A stretch of 64,000 nucleotides of DNA from CBDFKU01 sp965248975 (GTDB lineage Bacteria > Chloroflexota > Dehalococcoidia > Lucifugimonadales > JAGWBF01). The DNA is taken from positions 1 to 64,000 of the forward strand of contig CBDFKU010000012.1 of NCBI GenBank assembly GCA_965248975.1. The letters run 5' to 3'. Below the pieces are notes generated by a model. The model saw only the letters and a list, made by a program, of their open reading frames with translations, was not told where the DNA came from and did no database searches. Shown here one piece after another: positions 43,374 through 51,850 of the stretch (the first letter of the stretch is position 1; every line of letters starts with the position of its first letter). The position numbers and the translations under genes were made by a program.

Positions 43374-44171
43374 ATGGCGAAGTCCACGACTAAAGTGCAT
43401 CTTCGAAATGTCTGCAAGGCCTACGGACTGAACGGGCGACGACTCCCCGTGCTGGAAGGGATCGACCTCTACGCCTCGGAGGGAGAATTCGTCAGCATCG
43501 TCGGACCCAGTGGATGTGGAAAGACCACCCTCCTCAATACCATAGCCGGCCTGGAGCAACCCGATTCGGGCACCGTGGAGCTGGATGGTGTCCAGGGTGG
43601 GCAACGTCTGGGACAGGTCGGGTACATGCAGCAGAAGGACCTGCTGATGCCCTGGCGCACAGTGCTGGACAACGCTATCCTGGGCCTCGAAGTGCAGGGG
43701 ATGTCCCGCCGGGAGGCGAGGGAGCGGGCCCGGGAGCACATGGATGCCTTCGGCCTCCGGGGCTTCGAGAAGCAGCTACCCTATGCCCTTTCGGGAGGTA
43801 TGCGCCAGCGCGCCGCTTTCCTGCGCACCGTGCTGGTCAGCAGGGACGTAATGCTGCTGGACGAGCCCTTCGGCGCCCTGGACGCCCTGACCAGGGCCGA
43901 GCTGCAAGAGTGGCTGATGGACCTGTGGGACTCCTGGGGCAAGACCATCATCCTGGTTACCCACGACGTCGACGAGGCGCTTCTGCTGTCTGACCGCATT
44001 TACATCCTCACCTCCGGTCCTGGGACCGTGAAGAAGGTGCTGGATGTCGATCTCCCCAGGCCGCGCCATTATCGCATGGTCACCGAGGCCCCGTTCACGG
44101 CCCTCAAGGCCGAGATGATGGCCTCCCTGAGAGAACAGAGTCCGCGCTACGGGGAGGCGCCATGGCCGTGA
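43374..44171 (+). CDS. thiZ: ABC transporter ATPase for thiamine precursor (ThiZ-like)
   Basis: A 265-aa ATPase of the nitrate/sulfonate/taurine subfamily: Walker A GPSGCGKTT, signature LSGGMRQRAAF, Walker B VMLLDEPFGALD and switch His in LVTHDVDEA. With ThiX and ThiY it should import a pyrimidine precursor of thiamine (formylaminopyrimidine or HMP-like). TPP-riboswitch control and salvage genes downstream support this. ATG 43374 follows TTAGGA; it overlaps the permease start by 10 bp. Confidence 0.88.
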   Translation: MAKSTTKVHLRNVCKAYGLNGRRLPVLEGIDLYASEGEFVSIVGPSGCGKTTLLNTIAGLEQPDSGTVELDGVQGGQRLGQVGYMQQKDLLMPWRTVLDNAILGLEVQGMSRREARERAREHMDAFGLRGFEKQLPYALSGGMRQRAAFLRTVLVSRDVMLLDEPFGALDALTRAELQEWLMDLWDSWGKTIILVTHDVDEALLLSDRIYILTSGPGTVKKVLDVDLPRPRHYRMVTEAPFTALKAEMMASLREQSPRYGEAPWP

Positions 44172-45004
44172 CGGAAAAGTGGCCAGGCGTCTACCGACGA
44201 CCGGGGCTCAATAGGCTGACGGGCCTGCAATCCGTCGTTCGCTGGCTTCCGGCGGCGGTGGCCATCGCGGCCGTCGTCGGGCTTTGGGAGGGGCTGGTCG
44301 CCCTCAGAGATGTGCCGGCCTGGAAGCTGCCCGCCCCCTCCGGCATCGCCGAGGAGCTCTGGGACAGCCGGAGTCTGCTTCTGAGGCACACCTGGGTGAC
44401 GTTGAAGGAGGTGCTGGTCGGATTCGCCATAGCCCTGGGGGCCGGGACCCTGCTGGCGGGGCTGATCAGCCTTTCGCGGACGTTGAGGGGAGTGCTGTAT
44501 CCGCCGGTGATCGCAGCCGCGACCATTCCCTGGATCGTGGTTGCCCCGTTGCTGCTGATATGGGTCGGATACGGTCTACAGCACAAGGTGATCGTCGTGG
44601 CCCTCATCTCCCTGTTCCCCATCGTCGTGAACACCGTGGACGGGCTGCGCTCCGCCGACCCGGACATGGTCAGCTTGCTTCGAACCCTGGGGGCCGGCCG
44701 GTGGCAGGTGTTCTCCAAGGTGCAGTTACCTGGCTCTCTGCCATCGGTGTTTACCGGCGTGAAGATCGCCATAACCGTCAGTGTCATCGGAGCGGTGGTG
44801 GGAGAGTGGGTCGGCTCCAGCGAGGGGCTGGGCTATCTGGCATTGAGGTCCAAGTCCCAGTTCCTCACCGAGCGGGTGTATGCCTCCATCGTGCTGCTGA
44901 GCGCCATGGGCATCGCTCTGTTCTTGACGGCAGGGGCGGCGGAGCGCTTGCTGCTGCCCTGGTACCACAACCAACGGCGACGGGAAGCCCTTCCGGAAGG
45001 GTAA
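44162..45004 (+). CDS. thiX: ABC transporter permease (ThiX-like)
   Basis: A 280-aa permease with six hydrophobic segments and the EAA loop of binding-protein-dependent transporters (LRTLGAGRWQVFSKVQLPGSLPSVFTG, split: EAA-like region at residues ~175-200). GGGGAGG precedes ATG 44162 inside the ATPase gene. It forms the membrane channel of the thiamine-precursor importer. Confidence 0.88.
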   Translation: MAVTEKWPGVYRRPGLNRLTGLQSVVRWLPAAVAIAAVVGLWEGLVALRDVPAWKLPAPSGIAEELWDSRSLLLRHTWVTLKEVLVGFAIALGAGTLLAGLISLSRTLRGVLYPPVIAAATIPWIVVAPLLLIWVGYGLQHKVIVVALISLFPIVVNTVDGLRSADPDMVSLLRTLGAGRWQVFSKVQLPGSLPSVFTGVKIAITVSVIGAVVGEWVGSSEGLGYLALRSKSQFLTERVYASIVLLSAMGIALFLTAGAAERLLLPWYHNQRRREALPEG

Positions 45005-45041
45005 CCACGGACCATAATGCGAAGTTGAAGGGGGCTCACGA

Positions 45042-46037
45042 ATGTTCAAGGTAGTACGGCTGCCGGCGCTGCTTTTCCTGGCCCTGGCCACCATCATGGC
45101 TGTGGCCTGCGGTGGTGGCGACGGCAAGGAGAAGGTGAAACTGGCCCTGGATTGGTTCCCCAACGCCAATCACGCGGGGCTGTACATGGCCTTGGAGAAA
45201 GGCTACTTCGACGAAGAGAACCTCGAGGTGGAGATGTACACCCCCTCGGACCCCTCGACGGTGAACCAGACGGTGGCCGCCGGAGCCGACGACTTCGGCA
45301 TCAACTACCAGCCCGACCTGCTCATCGCCCGGTCCCAGGGAGTGCCGGTAGTCTCCATAGTCGGCCTGGTGCAGCACCCCCTGAACTCCGTACAGGTGCT
45401 GCGGGAGTCGGGGATCAGCCGGCCGCGGGACCTGGTGGGAAAGAAGGTGGGTTATCCCGGCATCCCCACCAACGAGCCCCTGCTGGATACCATGCTCAAG
45501 CACGATGGGGTCGAGGGCGGCCTAGCCGAGGTGGAACTGGTCAACGTGGGGTTCAACCTGGCCGAGGCATTGATCAGCGGGTCGGTGGACGCCTGTATCG
45601 GCTGCTACTTCAGCCACGAGAGCTTCGTCATGGAGAACCGGGGGTTTCCGGTCGAGATCCTGCGCATGGAGGAGTGGGGCGTGCCCGACTTCTACGAGCT
45701 GGTGGTGGTGACCAGCGAAGACACCCTGAAGGACCGACCTGACGTGGTAGAGCGGTTCGTACGGGCGGTGGTCAAGGGTTATCGGGATGCCGCCGCCGAC
45801 CCAGACGCCGCGGTGGAGGTGCTGCTGCGACGCACCGGCGACGAGGTGGACCCCGCCATCGAGCGCCCCGGCATAAAGGTCATCGCCCCGCTGTGGAAGA
45901 ACGGCGTCCCCGTGGGTTGGCAGACCGCCGACAGGTGGCAGGAGTTTGCCGGCTGGATGAACGCCAACGGACTTCTGGAGAACCCGGTCGATGGGGAGGC
46001 GGCCTTTACCAACCAGTTCGTCGAGATGGTCGACTAG
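45042..46037 (+). CDS. thiY: Thiamine-precursor-binding lipoprotein (ThiY/NMT1-like)
   Basis: A 331-aa lipoprotein: signal peptide with lipobox AVAC at residues 20-23, then the NMT1/THI5-like domain: KLALDWFPNANHAGLYMALEKGYF, DDFGINYQPDLL and a Gly-Cys loop GSVDACIGCYFSHE. This family captures pyrimidine precursors for ThiXZ. AAGGGGG precedes the ATG. It is anchored on the outer face of the membrane. Confidence 0.9.
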   Translation: MFKVVRLPALLFLALATIMAVACGGGDGKEKVKLALDWFPNANHAGLYMALEKGYFDEENLEVEMYTPSDPSTVNQTVAAGADDFGINYQPDLLIARSQGVPVVSIVGLVQHPLNSVQVLRESGISRPRDLVGKKVGYPGIPTNEPLLDTMLKHDGVEGGLAEVELVNVGFNLAEALISGSVDACIGCYFSHESFVMENRGFPVEILRMEEWGVPDFYELVVVTSEDTLKDRPDVVERFVRAVVKGYRDAAADPDAAVEVLLRRTGDEVDPAIERPGIKVIAPLWKNGVPVGWQTADRWQEFAGWMNANGLLENPVDGEAAFTNQFVEMVD

Positions 46038-46055
46038 CCCTGTTGAGGTGAGGCC

Positions 46056-46712
46056 GTGAGCTTTACGGAAGAGCTAAAGAGCAGCGTCGGGCCGCTGTGG
46101 GGGAAAACGGTGGCCCACCCCTTCGTGGCCGAGCTGGGAGACGGGACCCTGCCCGCAGAGGTGTTCAGGGTCTACTTCGAGCAGGACCACCTGTTCCTTC
46201 GGGACTGGATCGCACTGATGTGCGCCGGGGTGGTCAGGGCGCCCGACTTCGACCACGCTCGCCCGCTGGCGGCCTTTATCCACGGGGCCCTGGGTGGCGA
46301 GGAGGGCCTGTTCCAGGAGTACTTCCGGGAAGAGGGCCTGAGCCGTGAGGAGGTGTCGAATCTGAAGCACCAGCCCACGACCTTCGCCTATAGCTGCTTC
46401 CTCAGGAGGATCGCCGCCGAGGGCACATTCCACGACATCGTCACGGTCCTGCTGGGAATCGAGTGGCCCTATCTGGAGTGGGGCAAGCGCCTGGCCGCGG
46501 CCGGAAAGCGGCCCGCCAATGGATATTACCAGACGTGGATCGACCTTCACGCGGGAACGGAGCTGGACGACTTCGTCGGCTGGATGCGGGGGGTCCTGGA
46601 CGGCGCCCGGCTTCCTGACCCATCAGGGCTCAAGGAGATATTCTTGACCACCCTGCGCTACGAGTACCTCTTCTGGGAGACGGCCTACACGGGAGAACGA
46701 TGGCCGGAGTGA
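46056..46712 (+). CDS. tenA: TenA-family thiamine salvage protein lacking the catalytic Cys
   Basis: A 218-aa TenA fold: HPFVAELGDGTLPAEVFRVYFEQDHLFL and WIDLHAGTELDDFVGW are conserved. In classical thiaminase II the segment LLPCeWlY carries the nucleophilic Cys; here it reads LLGIEWPYLEW, so this is a TenA_E-type protein. Such members act on other aminopyrimidine or thiamine degradation products. GTG 46056 follows TGAGG. The thiD start overlaps its end by 13 bp. Confidence 0.9.
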   Translation: MSFTEELKSSVGPLWGKTVAHPFVAELGDGTLPAEVFRVYFEQDHLFLRDWIALMCAGVVRAPDFDHARPLAAFIHGALGGEEGLFQEYFREEGLSREEVSNLKHQPTTFAYSCFLRRIAAEGTFHDIVTVLLGIEWPYLEWGKRLAAAGKRPANGYYQTWIDLHAGTELDDFVGWMRGVLDGARLPDPSGLKEIFLTTLRYEYLFWETAYTGERWPE

Positions 46713-47500
46713 GCCCCGTCCCCAGGGCCATGACTATCGCGGGGTCCGACTCCGGCGGGGGCGCCGGGATTCAGGCGGACCTGAAGACCTTTGCCGCCCT
46801 GGGCGTCTATGGGACCTCTGTGCTCACCGCCATTACTGCCCAGAACACCGTGGGTGTCGATGGTGTCCACGAGGTTCCGGTGGATATGGTGGCCGCCCAG
46901 ATCGAGGCGGTCTTCACCGACATCGGCGTCGATGCGGTGAAGACCGGCATGCTGTCCAGCACCGAAATCATCGAGACGGTGGCCCGGGAGCTGGCCCACT
47001 TTCGGGTTGGCCGGCTGGTAGTGGACCCGGTGATGGTGGCCAAGAGCGGCCACAGCCTGCTCAGGGAGGATGCCGTGGACGCCATGCGTCGTAGCCTGCT
47101 GCCCCTGGCCGCCGTGGTCACTCCCAATATTCCCGAAGCGGAAACCCTCGTCGGGATGAAGATCCGGTCGCCGCAGAACGTCCGCCGCGCCGCGGTAAAC
47201 ATCGTGGGCATGGGGGCGAAGGCGGTGGTAGTGAAGGGCGGCCACCTGGAGGGCGACCCGGTGGACCTGCTCTACGACGGCCGGGACTTCCGGGAGTTTA
47301 CCGCACCCCGCATCGACACGAAAAACACCCATGGCACGGGCTGCACCTTCGCCTCGGCCATAGCGGCGGGGCTAGCCAAGGGCATGGAGCTGCCCGAAGC
47401 TGTGGTGGCCGCTAAAGAGTACGTCACCGAGGCGCTGCGCTGCTCCTTCAGCGTCGGCCAGGGCCACGGCCCCCTAAATCACTTCTACCGGTTGGGTTAG
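46700..47500 (+). CDS. thiD: Hydroxymethylpyrimidine/phosphomethylpyrimidine kinase
   Basis: A 266-aa ribokinase-fold kinase: IAGSDSGGGAGIQADLKTF, LTAITAQNTVGV, KTGMLSS and the anion hole with catalytic Cys HGTGCTFASAIAAGLA. It phosphorylates HMP twice to HMP-PP for thiamine synthesis. It is the last gene of the TPP-controlled operon; no thiE, thiC or thiM is in the window. It converges on the NTPase gene 9 bp away. Confidence 0.96.
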   Translation: MAGVSPVPRAMTIAGSDSGGGAGIQADLKTFAALGVYGTSVLTAITAQNTVGVDGVHEVPVDMVAAQIEAVFTDIGVDAVKTGMLSSTEIIETVARELAHFRVGRLVVDPVMVAKSGHSLLREDAVDAMRRSLLPLAAVVTPNIPEAETLVGMKIRSPQNVRRAAVNIVGMGAKAVVVKGGHLEGDPVDLLYDGRDFREFTAPRIDTKNTHGTGCTFASAIAAGLAKGMELPEAVVAAKEYVTEALRCSFSVGQGHGPLNHFYRLG

Positions 47501-47508
47501 CTACGAGT

Positions 47509-48042
47509 TCAAGGCCTCGCGATCCAGGCCAAGACTTTGTCTAGCATGTTCCCGTGGTTCTCGCGGGTTATCTCCCAGACTTCCACATCGCGGCGCTCCT
47601 TCGCCTGCTGCACGTATCCGCCGCCACGCACCCGGATAATAGCGACTACATTCTGACGGGAATCAAGGAGAGCATCCATGGCAGCGACGAACTTGGGGGA
47701 CCAGGATGATATGATACCTATCTCGTCAACCAGATAGACGTCGACCGTACTGTCTGGTTGGAATTGAGAATCGACCAGACGCTCGAACAGGGCCATATCT
47801 ACCCCGTATCTGCCCATGCGATGTGGTGACTGGATATCCGAGTGGGCGAGCACACCACCGTCGCCATCGAAAGTGTCCAACCGCCAGCCTTCCCGCAGAC
47901 CACCATCCCATATCGCGTCGCTGAAAAACCCTCGAACTTCGGCTCCCTCTAGGTTTTTGCCGACTTCTTTGAGAAGCGTCGATTTTCCAACACCGGATAG
48001 GCCGGTTAGAAGGAGGTTTCGCGGACCTGCCCGGCGACTCAC
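47509..48042 (-). CDS. THEP1-like nucleoside-triphosphatase
   Basis: A 177-aa P-loop NTPase of the NTPase_1 (THEP1) family: Walker A GLSGVGKST, GFFSDAIWDGGLREGWRLDTF, GRYGVDMALF and Walker B VDVYLVDEIG. These enzymes hydrolyse ATP/GTP slowly; role unclear. GTG 48042 overlaps the stop of the dehydrogenase gene by 4 bp, so the two are coupled. Confidence 0.85.
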   Translation of the reverse strand: MSRRAGPRNLLLTGLSGVGKSTLLKEVGKNLEGAEVRGFFSDAIWDGGLREGWRLDTFDGDGGVLAHSDIQSPHRMGRYGVDMALFERLVDSQFQPDSTVDVYLVDEIGIISSWSPKFVAAMDALLDSRQNVVAIIRVRGGGYVQQAKERRDVEVWEITRENHGNMLDKVLAWIARP

Positions 48043-49025
48043 TTCTTCTCATACACCTCGGGGTTGTAGCAGTGCTCCAACTGTTCCCCCTTCAGGCCGG
48101 CCAGCAGGTTCCGGGCGGCCAGCATGCACATAGCCTTGCGGGAGCCGGCGGCGGCGCTGCCTATGTGGGGTGTCACGACCACGTTGCCCAGGGTGAGCAA
48201 GGGGTGGTCGGGCGGTATAGGCTCCGGATCGGTGACGTCCAGGGCCGCTCCCGCGATTCGTCCCTTCGACAGGGCCTTGTAGAGCGCCAGGTGGTCCACC
48301 ACAGGCCCCCGCGCCGCGTTAACAAGGATGGCGGTGGGCTTCATGGCGGCCAGTTCCGTCTCACCGATCAGGTGGCGGGTCTCCGGTGTCAGGGGGACGT
48401 GCAGGGTAACGAAGTCGGAGCTACGCAGCAGGTCGGACAGGCCGGCGTATTCCATCCCTAGCTGTTCTTCCTCAGCGGGTTTGCGGTTCCGGGAGTAGTA
48501 GAGCACCCGCATGTCGAAGCCTCTGGCCCTCCTGGCCACCGCCTGCCCGATCTTGCCCATGCCGACGATGCCGATGGTAGCGCCGCTTACGTCGGTCCCC
48601 AGCCAGTACATCGGGTGGAAAGCCAGCTTCCAGTTGCCCTCCTTGACCCACCGGTCCGCCTCCGCCACGCGGCGGGTCGCCGCCAGCAGCAGGGCGAAGG
48701 CATGGTCGGCGGTGGCCTCCGAGAGGACCCCTGGGGTGTAGCCCAGGGGGATGCCGCGGCGTGTGAGCTCGGCCACGTCCACGCTGTCCACGCCCACGGC
48801 CAGGTGGCTGACGACCCTGAGGCCCGGCGCGGCCTCCAGCAGCGGCGCGTCCACCCGGTCCATGATGTTGGTGAGCACGCCGTTGGCGTCCCGCACACGC
48901 TCCCTAAGGACCTGAGGTGATGGAGGGGCGTCGTCGGTCCACACCTCCATCACCGCCTCGTGGGCTATCGTGTCCAGCGCCTCTGGGTCCATGCGGCGGG
49001 TGACGAAAACCTTGGGCTTGAGCAT
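48039..49025 (-). CDS. D-2-hydroxyacid dehydrogenase (glyoxylate/hydroxypyruvate reductase-like)
   Basis: A 328-aa NAD(P)-dependent dehydrogenase: GIVGMGKIGQAVARRARGF is the cofactor motif; catalytic Arg in NAARGPVVD, Glu in DVTDPEPIPPDHPL and His in VVTPHIGSA are present. Glyoxylate/glycerate-type substrates are most likely. An ATG at 49025 lies 67 bp downstream of cinA's stop. Confidence 0.9.
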   Translation of the reverse strand: MLKPKVFVTRRMDPEALDTIAHEAVMEVWTDDAPPSPQVLRERVRDANGVLTNIMDRVDAPLLEAAPGLRVVSHLAVGVDSVDVAELTRRGIPLGYTPGVLSEATADHAFALLLAATRRVAEADRWVKEGNWKLAFHPMYWLGTDVSGATIGIVGMGKIGQAVARRARGFDMRVLYYSRNRKPAEEEQLGMEYAGLSDLLRSSDFVTLHVPLTPETRHLIGETELAAMKPTAILVNAARGPVVDHLALYKALSKGRIAGAALDVTDPEPIPPDHPLLTLGNVVVTPHIGSAAAGSRKAMCMLAARNLLAGLKGEQLEHCYNPEVYEKK

Positions 49026-49092
49026 GAAGTGTCTCCGTGTAGTTTTCGTAGTGGTTCGGTCACGTATGGTTCCGTGGGCAGCCGGCGGCGGG

Positions 49093-50340
49093 TTATGCGC
49101 CAGCGTCGTCCAAGAGGACGCGTCGCACCAGGTCCAGGGCGTTCAGGCTGAGCCGGGTGCGGTCGGGGCGGCCGCGTCCGGCGAAGCTGTAGGCCCGGTT
49201 CCGGATCCTGTCCCGCCACGCCACAGATACGTAGGTCGTGCCCTGGCCCAGGTTCTCCGAGGGCTGATCGCCCTCGGCAACGCCATGAACCGGCAGGCCA
49301 AGGTCGGCCCCGGCCGCCTTCCGGACCGCCTCGGCCAGGCGGTCGGTGAGCGCGGTCTGGTCGTCGGCTGTAGGGATATCGAGGCCGTCGCCCTCAGCCG
49401 CCAGGACCCGCCGCATGGAGCCGACACCGTTGCCGATGGTCCCTTCGATGAACCGGTCCGAACTGGCCTCCTGGAGCCGTTCCGCGGTCATCCCAGCGGT
49501 GAGGTCCTCGTAGCTGGCGATGGTCAGGCCCTTCCGTTCCAGCAGGCCGCCCACCACGGCCTCCATAGTCTGGTCGTCGGTGGCGAAGACGTGGATGCCA
49601 AGGAGCTCCCTCACATGCGCTTCCACCGGCTCGATGAGGGCCTGGGCCTCCTGAGGGCCGGTGGCTTTGGCGGCTATCCGCACGTCCACCTGCCCTGGAT
49701 GGGCCAGTACCCCTACAGTGGGATTGCTTGAGCCTGCGATGAGGTGCCCAATACGGTCGTCGACGCTGCTCTCCCCGAGATCGGCCACCTTGAGCACCCG
49801 GTATGTGATAGTCGCGGAAAGACCGAACTTCTTCCCCAGGTACGGCACCACCTCGTTGTCGAAGAGCCACTTCATCTCGAAGGGCACCCCTGGCAGGCTG
49901 ATGATCACTGCCCGCGGGTCCTCCACGATGAAGGCCGGCGCCGTGCCGTTGGGGTTCTCCACGGGGATGGCGCCGGCGGGGATGTCGGCCTGCCTCTCGT
50001 TGTTGGGGGTGAGGATCAGGCCTCGGCGCTGGAAACGCTCCCTGATCTGTCGGACCAGGGCCTCGTCCCGCACCAGCTCCCGCCCAGTCACCTCCGCCAC
50101 CAGCTCCCGCGTGAGGTCGTCCTGGGTGGGGCCGATGCCGCCGCTGGTGATGACCAGGTCGGAGCGCTCCAGGGCCTGGGAGAGCACCTCCCTCATGCGC
50201 CCCGGGTTGTCTCCCACCACGGTCTTGAAGAACAGATTGACTCCCAGGTCCGCCAGCCGCTGGGCCATCCAGGCCGAATTGGTGTCCACGATCTGCCCCA
50301 GTAGCAGCTCGGAGCCTATGGTCACGATCTCCGCGTTCAC
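49093..50340 (-). CDS. cinA: CinA-family protein with degenerate C-terminal PncC domain
   Basis: A 415-aa CinA. The N-terminal MoaB/COG1058 domain is typical: EIVTIGSELLLGQIVDTNSAW, ITSGGIGPTQDDLTRE, NPNGTAPAF. The C-terminal NMN-deamidase (PncC) domain normally has an ES-C/x-TGG motif with the catalytic Ser; here it reads YEDLTAGMTAERL, so deamidase activity is doubtful. COG1058 has ADP-ribose pyrophosphatase activity in some bacteria. GTG 50340 follows GAAGG; the frame to 50400 overlaps the upstream gene. Confidence 0.9.
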   Translation of the reverse strand: MNAEIVTIGSELLLGQIVDTNSAWMAQRLADLGVNLFFKTVVGDNPGRMREVLSQALERSDLVITSGGIGPTQDDLTRELVAEVTGRELVRDEALVRQIRERFQRRGLILTPNNERQADIPAGAIPVENPNGTAPAFIVEDPRAVIISLPGVPFEMKWLFDNEVVPYLGKKFGLSATITYRVLKVADLGESSVDDRIGHLIAGSSNPTVGVLAHPGQVDVRIAAKATGPQEAQALIEPVEAHVRELLGIHVFATDDQTMEAVVGGLLERKGLTIASYEDLTAGMTAERLQEASSDRFIEGTIGNGVGSMRRVLAAEGDGLDIPTADDQTALTDRLAEAVRKAAGADLGLPVHGVAEGDQPSENLGQGTTYVSVAWRDRIRNRAYSFAGRGRPDRTRLSLNALDLVRRVLLDDAGA

Positions 50341-50351
50341 GCCTTCTACGC

Positions 50352-51458
50352 CTACGGGATCAGCATGGCGCGGGTGATTTCCGTTTGTCGCTGGTTCCAT
50401 TCCGCCTGGGGGAAGGCTTCGTTGACCTCCGCCAGCCTGAACTTGTGGGACACGATCTTGTGGAAGGGCACCGAGCCCTGCTTCCTCACCAGGTACTCTA
50501 TGATAGTGGCCAGGGTGCTGGGCTTGTACATCAAGGAGCCGATGATGCGCTTTCCGGTGAGCAGCCTCGACGGGTCGATGGATACCTGCCGGCCGGGGAT
50601 GATGTCGCCGATCTCGACGAATGTGCCGCCGTTGCTAAGCATCTCCACGCCCTCGGCCAGCAGATCGGGCCGGCCCACCAGCTCCATCACGATGTCGGCG
50701 CCCCGGCCACCCGTGAGCTCCCGAACCCTCTCGATACGGGTCTCCGGAGTGTTGTATTCCTCGATGTTGATTGTGTAGTCGGCCCCGAACTCCTCGGCCA
50801 GACGCAGCCGGTTCTCCAGCCGGTCCAGCACGATGACCCGGTCGGCGCCCATGTCCTTGGCCATGGCGACGGCGTTGAGACCCAGACCTCCCGCGCCTTG
50901 AATCACGACCGACTGGCCCTCCCGGGCGCCCGCGTTCATCAGGCCCTGGGTCACGGTGCCTATGGCGCAGTTCACCGGGCCCAGGATGTCGTCGGGCAGC
51001 TCGTCGGGCACGCGGAAGGCGGGGTGCCGGGGTGGCAGGTACAGGAAGTCGGCGTAGGTGCCGGTGAAGTAGGGGAAGACGTCGCCGGAGGGGTACTGCC
51101 GGTTGGCGCACCAGCTCAGCTCGCCCCGCAGGCACATGTGGCAGTGGTTGCATGGGAAGAAGCCCATGTGCATCACCCGGTCTCCCTCCCGGATCGGGGT
51201 GCCCAGGCTGTCGGTGCTTACGCCCGAGCCCATCTTGTACACCACGCCCGTACCCTCGTGGCCCATGACCCGTCCCGTGGCGGGCAGCGGTACGTGGGAC
51301 TGGTCGCCCCGCCACATGTGGAGGTCGGAGCCGCAGATGCCTGCCTGGGTGATCTTCATGATGATGGCCCCCGGCTCGGGGTCGGGCAGGTCGTACTCCC
51401 GTATCTCGAAGGGCTTTCCGTGCTCCGCGACCACTACGACTCGACCCTTCTCTGCCAA
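50352..51458 (-). CDS. Zinc-dependent MDR alcohol dehydrogenase
   Basis: A 368-aa medium-chain dehydrogenase: catalytic-zinc Cys in GICGSDLHMWRGD, GHEGTGVV, the structural-zinc loop CNHCHMCLRGELSWC and the Rossmann motif GAGGLGLNAVAMAKDMGADRV, with an Asp-Arg after strand 2 that suits NAD. Substrate unknown. TTG 51458 follows GGAGGTG at 4-nt spacing and matches the family's N-terminus; the frame to 51500 is rejected. It heads the set MDR, cinA, 2-hydroxyacid dehydrogenase, NTPase. Confidence 0.92.
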   Translation of the reverse strand: MAEKGRVVVVAEHGKPFEIREYDLPDPEPGAIIMKITQAGICGSDLHMWRGDQSHVPLPATGRVMGHEGTGVVYKMGSGVSTDSLGTPIREGDRVMHMGFFPCNHCHMCLRGELSWCANRQYPSGDVFPYFTGTYADFLYLPPRHPAFRVPDELPDDILGPVNCAIGTVTQGLMNAGAREGQSVVIQGAGGLGLNAVAMAKDMGADRVIVLDRLENRLRLAEEFGADYTINIEEYNTPETRIERVRELTGGRGADIVMELVGRPDLLAEGVEMLSNGGTFVEIGDIIPGRQVSIDPSRLLTGKRIIGSLMYKPSTLATIIEYLVRKQGSVPFHKIVSHKFRLAEVNEAFPQAEWNQRQTEITRAMLIP

Positions 51459-51567
51459 GGTACACCTCCACGGCCAGGATTTGACGGCATTATAACCCAC
51501 GGGTCAGGGCTTTGAAAGGCTGAATAGCGTACTGCTACAGATCTTTCAAATTGTTTTCAAGGGTAGA

Positions 51568-51665
51568 AATTCCCCGCTCGCCTTGAGCTTGTCGAAGGGC
51601 TCCCCATGGTTCGACGAACTTACCAAGAGCGTTAGACTTCTGCCCATTAAGATGATCGAAAGGCC
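51568..51665. repeat. Dispersed double-hairpin repeat, copy 2
   Basis: Matches 3648-3743 (see that entry). Palindromic parts here are GCCTTGAGCTTGTCGAAGGGC and CCATGGTTCGACGAACTTACCAAG-like arms, split across two hairpins. It lies between the MDR gene and the nrdR promoter in an AT-rich gap. Confidence 0.75.
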
Positions 51666-51719
51666 TTGGTGTACTGCTGCAGTTTCTCTAATTTGATGGA
51701 AAAAGCTGGCACGGAATTC

Positions 51720-51781
51720 TTGACAACGGCCGAACGCTATAGCTAGAATCTACCTCCTACTACAAGAGATTGTGGTATAAT
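51720..51781 (+). promoter_or_regulatory. Promoters of nrdR
   Basis: Two candidates: TTGACA (51720-51725), 18-bp spacer, TAGAAT (51744-51749); and an extended -10 TGGTATAAT with TATAAT at 51776-51781. The second lies between two NrdR-box matches and 69 bp before the nrdR ATG, so it is the regulated one. Confidence 0.7.
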
Positions 51782-51806
51782 GGAAGAAAGATACAAGATG
51801 TAGCAT
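51760..51806 (+). promoter_or_regulatory. Tandem NrdR boxes at the nrdR promoter
   Basis: CTACAAGAGATTGTGG (51760-51775) and ATACAAGATGTAGCAT (51791-51806) each match the NrdR box ACACWAKATMTWGTGT at 12 of 16 positions. Their starts are exactly 31 bp apart, three helical turns, the spacing typical for NrdR. They flank the TATAAT at 51776, so autorepression is likely. Confidence 0.65.
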
Positions 51807-51850
51807 TTCTTAGAAATATATTAGAAAAGTTTCAGAATTTGTAAAGCAAA

